DNA from: an uncultured Lachnotalea sp.
GTDB taxonomy: Bacteria > Bacillota > Clostridia > Lachnospirales > Lachnospiraceae
Direction of reading: 5' to 3'
NCBI GenBank assembly: GCA_947066815.1
Contig: CAMSZT010000028.1
Span: 1-44,332 of the forward strand
Length of the DNA stretch: 44,332 nucleotides
Part shown: positions 25,859 through 34,624 of the stretch, piece after piece
How the letters are laid out: each line of letters begins with the position of its first letter
Position numbering within the stretch: position 1 is the first letter of the stretch
Made by a program: the position numbers and the translations under genes
The notes under the pieces: generated by a model
The model's input: the letters and a program-made list of their open reading frames with translations, nothing else
Told to the model about the DNA's origin: nothing
Databases searched by the model: none

Positions 25859-28800
25859 ATGAAGCGGGTTTTGGCATGTCTGCTTTCCCTGGTTCTCATG
25901 GCCCTGCCCTGTGTGCAGGCTTATGGGGCGGGGGCCGGGCTGGAAAGCTCCCGGGAAACGGCGGAGAGTTCTGCGCCGGAGACGAAAGGGACGGAGAGTG
26001 TTCCGCCGGAGACGGATGAGACAGAGGAAACGGAGACGGAGAGTGCTTCGCCGGAGACGGGGGAGAGCGGGACGGAGACTGTTTCGCCGGAGACGGGCGA
26101 AGCGGAGACGGAGGAGCTTCCTTCGGAAACGCGGGAGCCGGAGTCGGAAGCCGCTTTAGACGGCGGGGAACAGAGAGCGGTCCCGTATGACCCGAAGGAG
26201 AGCGGCCAGGTCCGCGTGGACATCTGCGAGGGTCTGATCTTGTGGGGGGAGACGGCGTTTGCGGTCTCTCTGACGGGAGCGGACGGACAGACCAGGACGA
26301 AGACGGCGGTGCTCCCGGCATCTTTGGGGGACGGCCGTCCGCAGGAGGTTTCGGCAGTGTTCGAGGGGCTTTCGGAGGGGAGTTATGCGCTCCGGATCGA
26401 AGCCCCCGGTTTTGCTGTCCATGAACAGGAGATTGCCGTCAGGGGCTGGGCTTCGGTGCTGGAGTTTTCTACCGGTTATCGAAACGGCTATGATTACGGG
26501 ACGAAGTTCCATCCCGGGGTCCTGCTTGCCGGGGACGTGGACGGAGACGGGCTGGTCGGCAAAAAGGATCGGGAGGCCCTCGTGGACGCACTGGATGCGC
26601 TCAGATCCGGGGGAAGCGTGCCGGACGGCCTGGTCACGGACTTAAACCGGGACGGTCAGACCGATCTGACGGACCTGGAGGTGTTTGCGAAATGTTATCT
26701 GCCGGAGGGCGGAACGGACAGCTATGGGGACACCATGCTGGTCCCGGCTTCGGCCATCACGGCGAGATGCAAGGCGGGGACGAAGCTCACGGGGAATCTC
26801 TCTGCCCTGCTCACGGGGGAGGAGTCCGTGACTCTGGCGGGGGGAGGTCCGATCTCTGCGGGCAGCCCCGTCTCCCTGGAGTTTGAGTTTTCCGAGAAGG
26901 GCGAGTTTCCCGTGGAGGGGATCCTGATCGGCGGTGCGGCGGAGAATCCCATCAGCCAGATGGAGGTCGCCGTGGACTATGAGGCGGAGGACGGGTCAGA
27001 GCAGAGTTTTTCCGTGCCTGTGGCGGAGGGGGTGGACTTCCTCCTTGCCAGGGAGAGCGTGCAGGTGAGCCGGGACGGAAGCGGGACCATCTGCATCAAC
27101 CTGGGTTCCCAGATCGCGGTGAAGCGGGTGACCATCACCATCACGGGGATGAAGAATAACAACAACCTGGCGGAGATCTCCAAGGTGGAATTTGTAAACG
27201 ACATGGAAAAGCGGATCCCGGAGCCTAAGATGGACGTTCCGGAAAATCTTTCCGCAAAGGCGGGAAATAAATCCTTCACGGCTTCCTGGAGCCCCTGTGT
27301 CAACGTGACGGGCTATGAGGTCCTGGTGGAGAGCGAGGGCATGGCGGAAAGCCGGTTCGTGCAGGGGAACAGCCTGGCGGTCTCTTCCCTGAAGGAGGAA
27401 AAGCTGGTCAACGGCCAGGAATACACGGTGAGGGTCCGGGCCACGAACGGCTCCTGGAGGAGCGGCTACGGCTCTCCGGTGACGGTGGTCCCGAAGCCGG
27501 GAGGAAAGCCGGACGCCCCGGACGGGGTGAGCGCCTTGGGGAAATACAAGAGCATCGACGTGTCCTGGAAGGACATGGAGGACACGGATTCCTACAATCT
27601 CTATTACCGGGTTTCCGGCACGGATGCTTATGAGACGGTCAAAGAGATCGAGGGGAACCGGACGACGATCTCCGATTTGGAGAACAAGACGAAGTATGAG
27701 CTTTACGTGACCGGCGTCAATGAGTTCGGGGAGAGCGGACCCTCTCTCACGGCCTCTGCGACGACGGAGGACCCGGACCCGGCCGTCATGCCGAAGTTCG
27801 GTCTGTTAAATACCGGGAAGGAGGGGGAGGCCGGCGCCCACGTCGCAACCGCTTCCATCAAACAGGGGAGCATGCAGGAGAGCCCTCTGGACACGGTTTC
27901 CGGCACGGCCTGGGGCACGGTGGATAAGGATCCCGGTTCCTATTATTCCTGCGGGACCTGGGATACCGGCGGCTATAACGCCATGGGTGGAAACCACGGC
28001 CTGTTCTATGAGTTTGACCAGGAGTACAAGATCCAGTATTTCGCATTCCAGGAGCCGGCGGTCCAGGGGACGGGCTACGGTTATGCGAGAGTCCGCTGGT
28101 GGGACGGGAACGGGACGGCTTCGGAGGCGAGCTGCCAGGTCCAGAGGAAGACGGACGCCGGGGGACGGGTCTATTACCGGGTCAGGATCCCGCAGGCGAT
28201 CACGGCAAAGCGGATCCAGATCGGCCTTGCCAGATATGTGGCCAGCGGTACCGTCACGGTCTCGGAGATCTATTTCTACCATTATAATTCCCTGGAGGAC
28301 GACATTTTCGCCCTCTACACGGACGATCTGCACACGGTCCTCAGGGACGACGTGACCCAGGGGACCATCGACGACCTCCGGGCGAGGATCAACACGCCGG
28401 ATCCGGACTGCGGGGAATATCATCCTGACCGGGAAGCCCTGGAGCGGGAGTTAAAGACGGCGGAGGACATTTTAAATTCCAGGCTGACGGTGCCTGTCGA
28501 GGTACATAGCCAGATCACGACCAACGATGCGAATCTCGGCTTCGGGGGCTTAAATGCGTGGCAGCCGCTTGGCGTGACGGCGGCGGCCGGGGAGGAGATC
28601 ACGGTCTACGTGGGGCATCCCTCCAAGAGGACGGGGGATTCCACCAACGTGCAGCTGGTGGCGACCCAGTACCATGCGGAGTCCGGCTCCATGTTCCGGC
28701 AGGTGGCGAACCTGAAGATCGGCAGGAACGACGTTACCGTTCCGAAGCTCTGGTCCGTGGATGCGGAGTCCGGCGGCGCCCTGTACGTCCAGTACACGGG

Positions 28801-31261
28801 GAGCAATGCCGACGACCGGTATGCGGTGCGGGTGAGCGGCGGAGCGGCGGTGCCGGTCCTTGACCTGTACCAGGTGGAAGACGGCGCAGAGCGGCAGAAG
28901 CGGGCGGAAGCCTATGTGAAGGCCCTGGATTCCTATGTGGCAGATATGGAGGCCTCCCACGGGACGCTTCATAAGAACTCCGACAACAAAACGGTCCAGT
29001 ATGACTATCAGCCTGCAAACTGCATTTTGGGCGCTTCCGACATCCTGTCGGACACCATGCTGTTCTCCCTTCCGACGCCCCAGATCCTTACCGGGCTTGG
29101 GAGCGGGACCGTTTCCGACCGGGCCGCAAAGCTTCTGACCTCCGTGGGCGCCATGGAGTCGATGATGGATCTGTTCTATCAGCACAAGGGGCTCAACGAG
29201 GCGGCCACAGTCACCCTGTCGGACGGCAAGGTCGTAAAGGATACCAAAAACAGTTATCCGTCCAGGCACTTGAACATCCGGTACCAGCGGATGTTTGCGG
29301 GGGCCTTCATGTACGCCTCCGGCAACCACATCGGCATCGAGTGGAATGAGACGAAGGGCATGGTAAACTGTGGTTCCCTCCAGGCGGACGGGGACGGAAA
29401 ATACAAGAGCGGCAACTATTTCGGATGGGGCATCGCCCACGAGATCGGCCACTGCATCAATCAGGGGACTTACGCCATTGCGGAGGTCACCAACAACTAC
29501 TTTGCGGTGCTGGCTCAGGCGAAGGATACCAACAACAGCGTCCGCTTTAAATACGAGGAAGTTTACAAGAAGGTGACTTCGGAGACGAAGGGCCGGGCCG
29601 CCAACGTGTTTACGGCCCTTGGCATGTACTGGCAGCTCCATCTGGCCTACGATCAGGGCTACAACTTTAAAACCTATGCGGATCCGGCAAAACAGTTTGA
29701 CAATCTGTTCTTTGCCAGAGTGGATTCCTACGCCAGGGGCGGAAAGACGGCTCCTGCGCCGAAAGGCGTGGCCTTCAAACTGTCGGGGGATCGGGATCAG
29801 GATCTGATGCGGCTTTCCTGTGCGGCGGCCGGGAAGGACCTGCTGGAATTTTTCGAGCGGTGGGGCATGACGCCGAACGACGACACCATCGCCTATGCGG
29901 GGCAGTTTGAGAAGGAGACCAGGGCCATCTACTATGGGAATGACGAGGCCCGCGTCTACCGGCTCCAGGGAGGAACGAGCAGTCTGGATCCTTCCGGTAA
30001 AACCCAGGCGGTGGGGGAAGGAACGACGGCGGTGATCGACAAGACGAGGGCCAACCAGGTGAATCTGACGCTGGCGGCGGCATCCTCCATTCCGGCCGCC
30101 GACGTGCTGGGCTACGAGATCGTGCGGTGCGTGACCTCCGGCGGAAAGACGGAGAAATCCCTGGTGGGCTTTGCCACGGACGGGACTTTTGAGGATTCCA
30201 TTACCACCATGAACAACCGGGTGGTGACCTACGAGGTGACGCTGGTCGACAAGTACCTGAACCGGTCGGCGGTGAGGACGCTGGATCCCCTGAAGATCGA
30301 ACACAGGGGAAATATCGCGAAGGACGGCTGGACGCTCACCACAAACGGACTGACCGCCACAAATGTGGAAGCGTCGGCTCCGGCGGATGAAGAGGATCAA
30401 GAAGATACCTGCGGCCCCGTGGCAGAAGCGCCGATCATGAAAGCGGCGGATAACGATCCGGCCACGGTTTACACGGGAAAGGTCGGGGCCGGCGCAGAGG
30501 TCGCCGTGGACTTCCATAAGACCCTGACGGTGGCCGGCATCCAGTATACCGCGGGCGCGGGAACGGCCATTGCGGATTACAGCGTGTCGGTGCTGGGGAC
30601 GGACGGCCAGTGGAAAGAGGCGGCGTCCGGAACCTTCGGAAGCGGCAATGGGGAGACGGTCTACTTTGCAAGAGAGGGGAATGTGGCGTATCATGACGCT
30701 TCGGCCCTGAAGCTTTCCATCCGGGGCCAGAGTGGAATGGAGATTTCCATCGGCGAGCTCGACGTGCTGGGTGTCACCGGGGACAACGTGGATTTCTACC
30801 GGACAGAGGACGGCATGCCGGCGGTCGGGAAGCTCACGGCGGATTATCCATACGGAGACCGGGCGGAGGACGTGATCCCGGCGGGTTCCGTGATCTTTAC
30901 CGGGACTTACAAGGGAAATCCCGCCTACAACGTGGTGCTTCTCTATGACCAGGACGGAAACATCCTCGGCGGCACGGATGCGGACGGGAGCCTGAAGGCG
31001 TATCAGACCATCCTGGCGCCTGAGACAGATCAGGACCAGCTTGAGGACGTGTCGGACGGAACCTGGATCTACTGGGTGGAACCGGAAGACTTGGACGGAC
31101 TCTCCGGCGTCACGAAGGTGCGGGCGGAGCTCTACCGGGTGGACAATGCTTTGACCAACGAGGGCCAGAGGATGGTCAGCGATTCCTTCTTTGAGACTTA
31201 TCCGGGGGTGGAAAACCTGCCGGACATCACCCTTGGCGGTGGAGCGGCCGGCGGAAACTAA
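25859..31261 (+). CDS. secreted dockerin-bearing M60-like zinc metallopeptidase
   Basis: A 1800-residue exported protein. In order: signal peptide (1 to ~23, ending AYGA); a Thr/Glu/Ser/Pro linker with SPETGE repeats (~30-100); a beta-rich segment; a dockerin with two perfect calcium loops, DVDGDGLVGKKD (226-237) and DLNRDGQTDLTD (261-272); a beta domain; two fibronectin-III-like domains (~455-640); a discoidin-like domain (~655-790); an M60 region with HEIGH at 1194-1198 and the distal Glu ten residues on at 1209, matching the M60 HExxH(8-28)E motif; and a C-terminal discoidin-like (CBM32-type) domain (~1480-1650) plus a last beta domain. M60 enzymes cleave glycosylated mucin-type proteins. 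It has no C-terminal anchor of its own; the dockerin presumably docks it on the protein encoded next. ATG 25859 lies 9 bases after AGGAGG. Confidence 0.9.
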   Translation: MKRVLACLLSLVLMALPCVQAYGAGAGLESSRETAESSAPETKGTESVPPETDETEETETESASPETGESGTETVSPETGEAETEELPSETREPESEAALDGGEQRAVPYDPKESGQVRVDICEGLILWGETAFAVSLTGADGQTRTKTAVLPASLGDGRPQEVSAVFEGLSEGSYALRIEAPGFAVHEQEIAVRGWASVLEFSTGYRNGYDYGTKFHPGVLLAGDVDGDGLVGKKDREALVDALDALRSGGSVPDGLVTDLNRDGQTDLTDLEVFAKCYLPEGGTDSYGDTMLVPASAITARCKAGTKLTGNLSALLTGEESVTLAGGGPISAGSPVSLEFEFSEKGEFPVEGILIGGAAENPISQMEVAVDYEAEDGSEQSFSVPVAEGVDFLLARESVQVSRDGSGTICINLGSQIAVKRVTITITGMKNNNNLAEISKVEFVNDMEKRIPEPKMDVPENLSAKAGNKSFTASWSPCVNVTGYEVLVESEGMAESRFVQGNSLAVSSLKEEKLVNGQEYTVRVRATNGSWRSGYGSPVTVVPKPGGKPDAPDGVSALGKYKSIDVSWKDMEDTDSYNLYYRVSGTDAYETVKEIEGNRTTISDLENKTKYELYVTGVNEFGESGPSLTASATTEDPDPAVMPKFGLLNTGKEGEAGAHVATASIKQGSMQESPLDTVSGTAWGTVDKDPGSYYSCGTWDTGGYNAMGGNHGLFYEFDQEYKIQYFAFQEPAVQGTGYGYARVRWWDGNGTASEASCQVQRKTDAGGRVYYRVRIPQAITAKRIQIGLARYVASGTVTVSEIYFYHYNSLEDDIFALYTDDLHTVLRDDVTQGTIDDLRARINTPDPDCGEYHPDREALERELKTAEDILNSRLTVPVEVHSQITTNDANLGFGGLNAWQPLGVTAAAGEEITVYVGHPSKRTGDSTNVQLVATQYHAESGSMFRQVANLKIGRNDVTVPKLWSVDAESGGALYVQYTGSNADDRYAVRVSGGAAVPVLDLYQVEDGAERQKRAEAYVKALDSYVADMEASHGTLHKNSDNKTVQYDYQPANCILGASDILSDTMLFSLPTPQILTGLGSGTVSDRAAKLLTSVGAMESMMDLFYQHKGLNEAATVTLSDGKVVKDTKNSYPSRHLNIRYQRMFAGAFMYASGNHIGIEWNETKGMVNCGSLQADGDGKYKSGNYFGWGIAHEIGHCINQGTYAIAEVTNNYFAVLAQAKDTNNSVRFKYEEVYKKVTSETKGRAANVFTALGMYWQLHLAYDQGYNFKTYADPAKQFDNLFFARVDSYARGGKTAPAPKGVAFKLSGDRDQDLMRLSCAAAGKDLLEFFERWGMTPNDDTIAYAGQFEKETRAIYYGNDEARVYRLQGGTSSLDPSGKTQAVGEGTTAVIDKTRANQVNLTLAAASSIPAADVLGYEIVRCVTSGGKTEKSLVGFATDGTFEDSITTMNNRVVTYEVTLVDKYLNRSAVRTLDPLKIEHRGNIAKDGWTLTTNGLTATNVEASAPADEEDQEDTCGPVAEAPIMKAADNDPATVYTGKVGAGAEVAVDFHKTLTVAGIQYTAGAGTAIADYSVSVLGTDGQWKEAASGTFGSGNGETVYFAREGNVAYHDASALKLSIRGQSGMEISIGELDVLGVTGDNVDFYRTEDGMPAVGKLTADYPYGDRAEDVIPAGSVIFTGTYKGNPAYNVVLLYDQDGNILGGTDADGSLKAYQTILAPETDQDQLEDVSDGTWIYWVEPEDLDGLSGVTKVRAELYRVDNALTNEGQRMVSDSFFETYPGVENLPDITLGGGAAGGN

Positions 31262-31280
31262 GGCGGCAAAGGAGTAAGAG

Positions 31281-32258
31281 ATGAAAGGTTATTTACGGAT
31301 ATTGCGTGAGATCAGGGGGCGGGCGGTGAAAACCGCCGCCGTCCTCCTGGCGGTGCTTGTATGCGCCCAGGCCCTGCCGCTTGTCAGCCTTGCGGCAAAG
31401 GGGGCGGTGGAATTTGAAGAGGGGCAGGGAAAGGCCCTGGTGTCCATTGTTCTGGAGGGAGACGAGGGGGCGAAGAAGGGCGCCACCTCCCTGGAGCTCG
31501 GGCTAAAGGTCACCTCGGGGGAGATGGCGGAGCTTGCGGTCTCCTTTGCCTTTGACGAGGGCTTGAGCGGAGGGCGGGTGGCGGAATTCCGCTATCATCC
31601 GGACACGGGGATCCTGAATCTGTACGTGGCCGGGGAGACTCCGCTCTTTGCGGAGGATTCGGCAGCCCTGACCCTTGGAACTGCGACGGTGGAGGGCGCC
31701 GTGGCCGGCATCAACGTGGTGGAAAACTCCCTGAAGCTTTCCGGAAGCGGCATGGCGATCGAGAATGTTACCATTCAGGCCCTGGCACAGGACGTGCCGC
31801 TGATCGATCAGCCCGCAGACGGGACGGTGGACCGCTCCAGGCTTGAGGAGATCCTTAGGAAGGCGGCGGAATACAGGGAAGCCGATTATACGCCGGAGAG
31901 CTATGCCATCCTGGCAGAAGCCATAAAAGCGGCGGAAGCGGTCCTCGGCAGGGCAGATGCGACCCAGGAGGAGATCGACGAGGCGGTCCTTCTGGTGGAA
32001 AACGCCATCGGCTCCCTGGTGGAGAAGGCTTCGGCGAGTGGAGGGAATCAGCCGTCACCTGGCGAAAACCAGGTCCCTTCCGGCGGGAAGGGCGGAGGAA
32101 CCGGGACCACGTTAAAAAAGACGGATGACACGGACACCGGCGACAAGACCAACGTGCTTCCCTATGTGCTGGCGGCAATCGCGAGTGTCGCCGTGCTGGG
32201 AGGGATCGCATTCTCCCAGAGGAAGAAGTTTGGAAAAAAACGAAAATCAGAAAAGTAG
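31281..32258 (+). CDS. membrane-anchored protein with cohesin-like domain and FIVAR repeat
   Basis: A 325-residue surface protein with a signal peptide (1 to ~39, ending SLAA). It has a beta-sandwich of about 130 residues with cohesin-like character (SLELGLKVTSGEMAELAVSF, TGILNLYVAGETPLFAED, then LTLGTATVEG). A FIVAR three-helix repeat follows (~184-247: YTPESYAILAEAIKAAEAVL, QEEIDEAVLLVENAI), then a Gly/Pro/Ser linker and a C-terminal hydrophobic helix NVLPYVLAAIASVAVLGGIAF with a basic tail. No canonical LPXTG is present (only TDTGDKTN), so it may simply be membrane-held. It starts 19 bp after the dockerin peptidase with AAAGGAGTAAGAG, in the same transcript. The cohesin call is by pattern and by pairing with the dockerin; the FIVAR and anchor calls are firmer. 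Confidence 0.72.
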   Translation: MKGYLRILREIRGRAVKTAAVLLAVLVCAQALPLVSLAAKGAVEFEEGQGKALVSIVLEGDEGAKKGATSLELGLKVTSGEMAELAVSFAFDEGLSGGRVAEFRYHPDTGILNLYVAGETPLFAEDSAALTLGTATVEGAVAGINVVENSLKLSGSGMAIENVTIQALAQDVPLIDQPADGTVDRSRLEEILRKAAEYREADYTPESYAILAEAIKAAEAVLGRADATQEEIDEAVLLVENAIGSLVEKASASGGNQPSPGENQVPSGGKGGGTGTTLKKTDDTDTGDKTNVLPYVLAAIASVAVLGGIAFSQRKKFGKKRKSEK

Positions 32259-32321
32259 CGGGGAACGGAGAACTTTGAAATCTTACGCCGGGGGACACGG
32301 GGTCTCGGCTGATCAAGCTGG

Positions 32322-32347
32322 AAACGCCGGTGCCTTCCGGGCGTTTT
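32322..32347 (+). terminator. terminator after the surface locus
   Basis: AAACGCC (32322-32328) pairs with GGCGTTT (32340-32346), extendable through CCGG with a bulge, and four Ts end the element. Its strength is moderate. Confidence 0.6.
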
Positions 32348-32454
32348 GTCAGAAATTAGTCTCATTTAGTTGAATTCAGACCTTTTTTGTGATAAATTAG
32401 GTTATATTCAAAGGGTATTCTTTAACGCATGCGCTTTGGGCTGTAAAAACAAGG

Positions 32455-32481
32455 TATAATATATTTCCATAATATGGAAAT
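32455..32481 (+). promoter_or_regulatory. -10 box and 19-bp palindromic operator of the ibrAB-like pair
   Basis: TATAAT (32455-32460) is perfect, while the -35 region is poor. Three bases further on, ATTTCCATAATATGGAAAT (32463-32481) is a palindrome with 9-bp arms about a single central base. It covers the predicted transcription start. A weak -35 with a symmetrical site at +1 suggests tight or regulated expression. The regulator is unknown. Confidence 0.6.
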
Positions 32482-32504
32482 TCGGTCTATGTAGGTGAAT
32501 TCAA

Positions 32505-33836
32505 ATGAGACGAGAGTATTTGGAACAGGACGTGTACGAGGCCCTGCAGGAGCGGCTGAAATTTATTTTTGAGGAGTTTGAGAACATTTATCTCTCCTTT
32601 TCCGGGGGAAAGGACAGCGGATTGCTTTTGAACCTGGTTTTGGATTTTCAGAAGAAGCATTACCCGGAGAAAAGGATCGGAGTTTTCCATCAGGATTTCG
32701 AGGCCCAGTACACGGTGACGACGGAGTACGTGGAACGGACTTTCGAGCGGATCAAGGACGAGGTGGAGCCCTACTGGGTATGTCTGCCCATGGCCACCAG
32801 GACGGCCCTCAGCAGCTATGAGATGTACTGGTATCCCTGGGATGACACGAAGCAGGAGATCTGGGTCAGGCCCATGCCGGACAGGGACTACGTGATCAAT
32901 CTGGAAAACAATCCCATGACGACCTACCGCTACCGGATGCACCAGGAGGATCTGGCCAAACAGTTTGGCCGGTGGTACGGCGAAGCGCACGGAAACGGGA
33001 GGACCGTCTGCCTGCTTGGAATGCGGGCGGACGAATCCCTGCAGCGTTACAGCGGCTTTCTCAATAAAAAGTACGGCTATAAGGGGGAGTGCTGGATCAG
33101 CCGGCAGTTTAAGGGGCTGTGGTGTGCTTCTCCCATGTTCGACTGGTCTGCGGAGGACGTCTGGCACGCAAACTATCTGTTCGGATACGATTATAATCAC
33201 TTGTACGATCTGTACTACATGGCGGGGCTCAAGGTTTCCCAGATGCGGGTGGCCTCCCCCTTCAACGACTATTCCAAGGACGCATTGAATCTTTACCGGG
33301 TCATCGACCCGGAGATATGGGTGAAGCTGGTGGGCCGGGTTCAGGGGGCCAATTTCGCCTGTATTTACGGAAGGACCAAGGCCATGGGCTACCGGAACGT
33401 GACCCTGCCGGAGGGCCATACCTGGAAATCCTATACCATGTTCCTGCTGGCGACACTTCCGAAACGCTTGCGGGAAAATTATACGAAGAAGTTCAACTCT
33501 TCCATTGAGTTTTGGTATAAGACGGGGGGCGGACTGGACGAGGAGACCATTCAGGAGCTTCTGGACCACGGTTACAAGATCCGCAGGAACGGAGTTTCCA
33601 ATTATACTCTGAATAAAAAATCCAGAATCGTGTTTCGTCAGAGGATACCGGACGATACCGACGACATCCGTTCCACCAAGGACATCCCAAGCTGGAAGCG
33701 GATGTGTTATTGCATTTTGAAAAATGATCATATCTGCCGTTTTATGGGATTTGGCATGACGAGACAGCAGCAGAAGCGGATCGACATGATCAGGCGGAAG
33801 TACAAGAGTGTGGAGGAGATGGATTATGGAGTATAA
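32505..33836 (+). CDS. IbrA-like PAPS-reductase-family protein (DUF3440)
   Basis: A 443-residue cytosolic protein. The PP-loop SFSGGKDSG at about residues 31-39 marks the adenine-nucleotide alpha-hydrolase / PAPS-reductase fold. The family blocks GVFHQDFEAQYTVTTEYV, WYPWDDTKQEIWVRPMP, LLGMRADESLQRYS, MFDWSAEDVWHANYLFGYDYN and FACIYGRTKAMGYRN match the DUF3440 proteins typified by IbrA. IbrA, with IbrB, activates immunoglobulin-binding surface-protein genes in an E. coli strain; its chemistry is unknown. TAGGTGA precedes the ATG. The 3' end overlaps the IbrB-like gene by 11 bp. It is transcribed separately from the surface locus upstream. Confidence 0.88.
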   Translation: MRREYLEQDVYEALQERLKFIFEEFENIYLSFSGGKDSGLLLNLVLDFQKKHYPEKRIGVFHQDFEAQYTVTTEYVERTFERIKDEVEPYWVCLPMATRTALSSYEMYWYPWDDTKQEIWVRPMPDRDYVINLENNPMTTYRYRMHQEDLAKQFGRWYGEAHGNGRTVCLLGMRADESLQRYSGFLNKKYGYKGECWISRQFKGLWCASPMFDWSAEDVWHANYLFGYDYNHLYDLYYMAGLKVSQMRVASPFNDYSKDALNLYRVIDPEIWVKLVGRVQGANFACIYGRTKAMGYRNVTLPEGHTWKSYTMFLLATLPKRLRENYTKKFNSSIEFWYKTGGGLDEETIQELLDHGYKIRRNGVSNYTLNKKSRIVFRQRIPDDTDDIRSTKDIPSWKRMCYCILKNDHICRFMGFGMTRQQQKRIDMIRRKYKSVEEMDYGV

Positions 33837-34368
33837 GAGTCCCGCATATCATGTGATTCCGGTTCCCATCGAACAGATCCGGCCCAATACCTACAATCCG
33901 AACACGGTGGCGCCGCCGGAGATGAAACTGCTCTACGACAGCATCAGGGCGGACGGCTACACCATGCCCATTGTCTGCTACTACAGCCAGATGGCGGAGT
34001 CCTACATCATTGTGGACGGGTTCCACCGCTACCGGGTCATGCTGGAGCATCCGGACATCTACGAGAGGGAGCACGGCATGCTGCCGGTGTCCGTGATCGA
34101 CAAGCCCATCGATCAGAGGATGGCGAGCACCATCCGCCATAACCGGGCAAGGGGCAATCACGACGTGGACCTGATGAGCAACATTGTGAAGGAGCTTCAC
34201 GAGCTGGGCCGTTCCGACGCCTGGATTTCCAGGCACCTGGGCATGGACAGGGACGAGATCCTCCGGTTAAAGCAGATCACCGGACTTGCGGCGCTGTTCA
34301 GGGACGTGAAATTTGGGAAGGCCTGGAGACCGGTGGGGACGGAAGAGATGGACGACGATGATGAATAA
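33826..34368 (+). CDS. IbrB-like ParB/Srx-domain protein
   Basis: A 180-residue ParB N-terminal-domain protein without plasmid-partition context. IPVPIEQIRPNTYNPN starts the fold, and IIVDGFHRYRVM corresponds to the nucleotide-binding GxxR motif of ParB proteins. RNRARGNHD-type sequence and a helix-turn-helix-like end (SDAWISRHLGMDRDEILRLKQITG) follow. The ATG at 33826 follows TGGAGGAG by 7 bases and lies inside the end of the IbrA-like gene, giving an 11-bp overlap and coupled translation. This IbrA-IbrB pairing is conserved in proteobacteria; ParB-like proteins can bind or hydrolyse CTP or act as nucleases, so a nucleotide-dependent partner role is inferred. Confidence 0.86.
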   Translation: MEYKSPAYHVIPVPIEQIRPNTYNPNTVAPPEMKLLYDSIRADGYTMPIVCYYSQMAESYIIVDGFHRYRVMLEHPDIYEREHGMLPVSVIDKPIDQRMASTIRHNRARGNHDVDLMSNIVKELHELGRSDAWISRHLGMDRDEILRLKQITGLAALFRDVKFGKAWRPVGTEEMDDDDE

Positions 34369-34379
34369 GACCAGTAACA

Positions 34380-34412
34380 AAAAACCGGATACGGATGCGT
34401 GTCCGGTTTTTT
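34380..34412 (+). terminator. intrinsic terminator after the ibrAB-like pair
   Basis: AAAAACCGGA (34380-34389) pairs with TCCGGTTTTT (34402-34411), ending in a run of six Ts. The flanking A-run makes it potentially bidirectional. Confidence 0.88.
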
Positions 34413-34521
34413 GCATACGTTGACGCAGGGGTTTGTTTATGGCATTCTGCATAATGTATTTTTTTGCAGATTGTGCAAAATGACGGGTACAGGCGAAATT
34501 TATTTTTTTTATAAAATAGTA

Positions 34522-34573
34522 TTGACAAAAAAACGCTCCTATATTATCATAACAATATAGAACGATATAGAAC
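34522..34573 (+). promoter_or_regulatory. promoter of the fructosamine operon with ATAGAAC operators
   Basis: TTGACA (34522-34527), a 17-bp spacer, then TATCAT (34545-34550). The direct repeat ATATAGAAC occurs at 34555-34563 and 34565-34573, exactly one helical turn apart, over the predicted start point. CTATATT (34539-34545) and AATATAG (34554-34560) are also inverted. TAGAAC recurs in the promoter of the GntR gene at the far end of the operon. Confidence 0.7.
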
Positions 34574-34624
34574 AAGCAAAGACAACAGGAAACAATTAAA
34601 ATTCACCATATAAGGAGGAACAAC

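Noticed and set aside
25960-26160. Repeated GAGACGG/TCGCCGGAGACGGG units, possible CRISPR or tandem repeat
   Set aside because: The units are irregular, stay in frame and encode a Thr/Glu/Ser/Pro linker. There are no spacers of equal length.
28550-30694. 714-codon open frame on the minus strand opposite the M60 gene
   Set aside because: The plus-strand frame carries signal peptide, dockerin, HEIGH and discoidin motifs. The minus frame is His/Arg/Gly-rich without motifs, as expected for a shadow frame in GC-rich DNA. Similar long antisense frames at 9124-10449 and 41105-43264 were dropped for the same reason.
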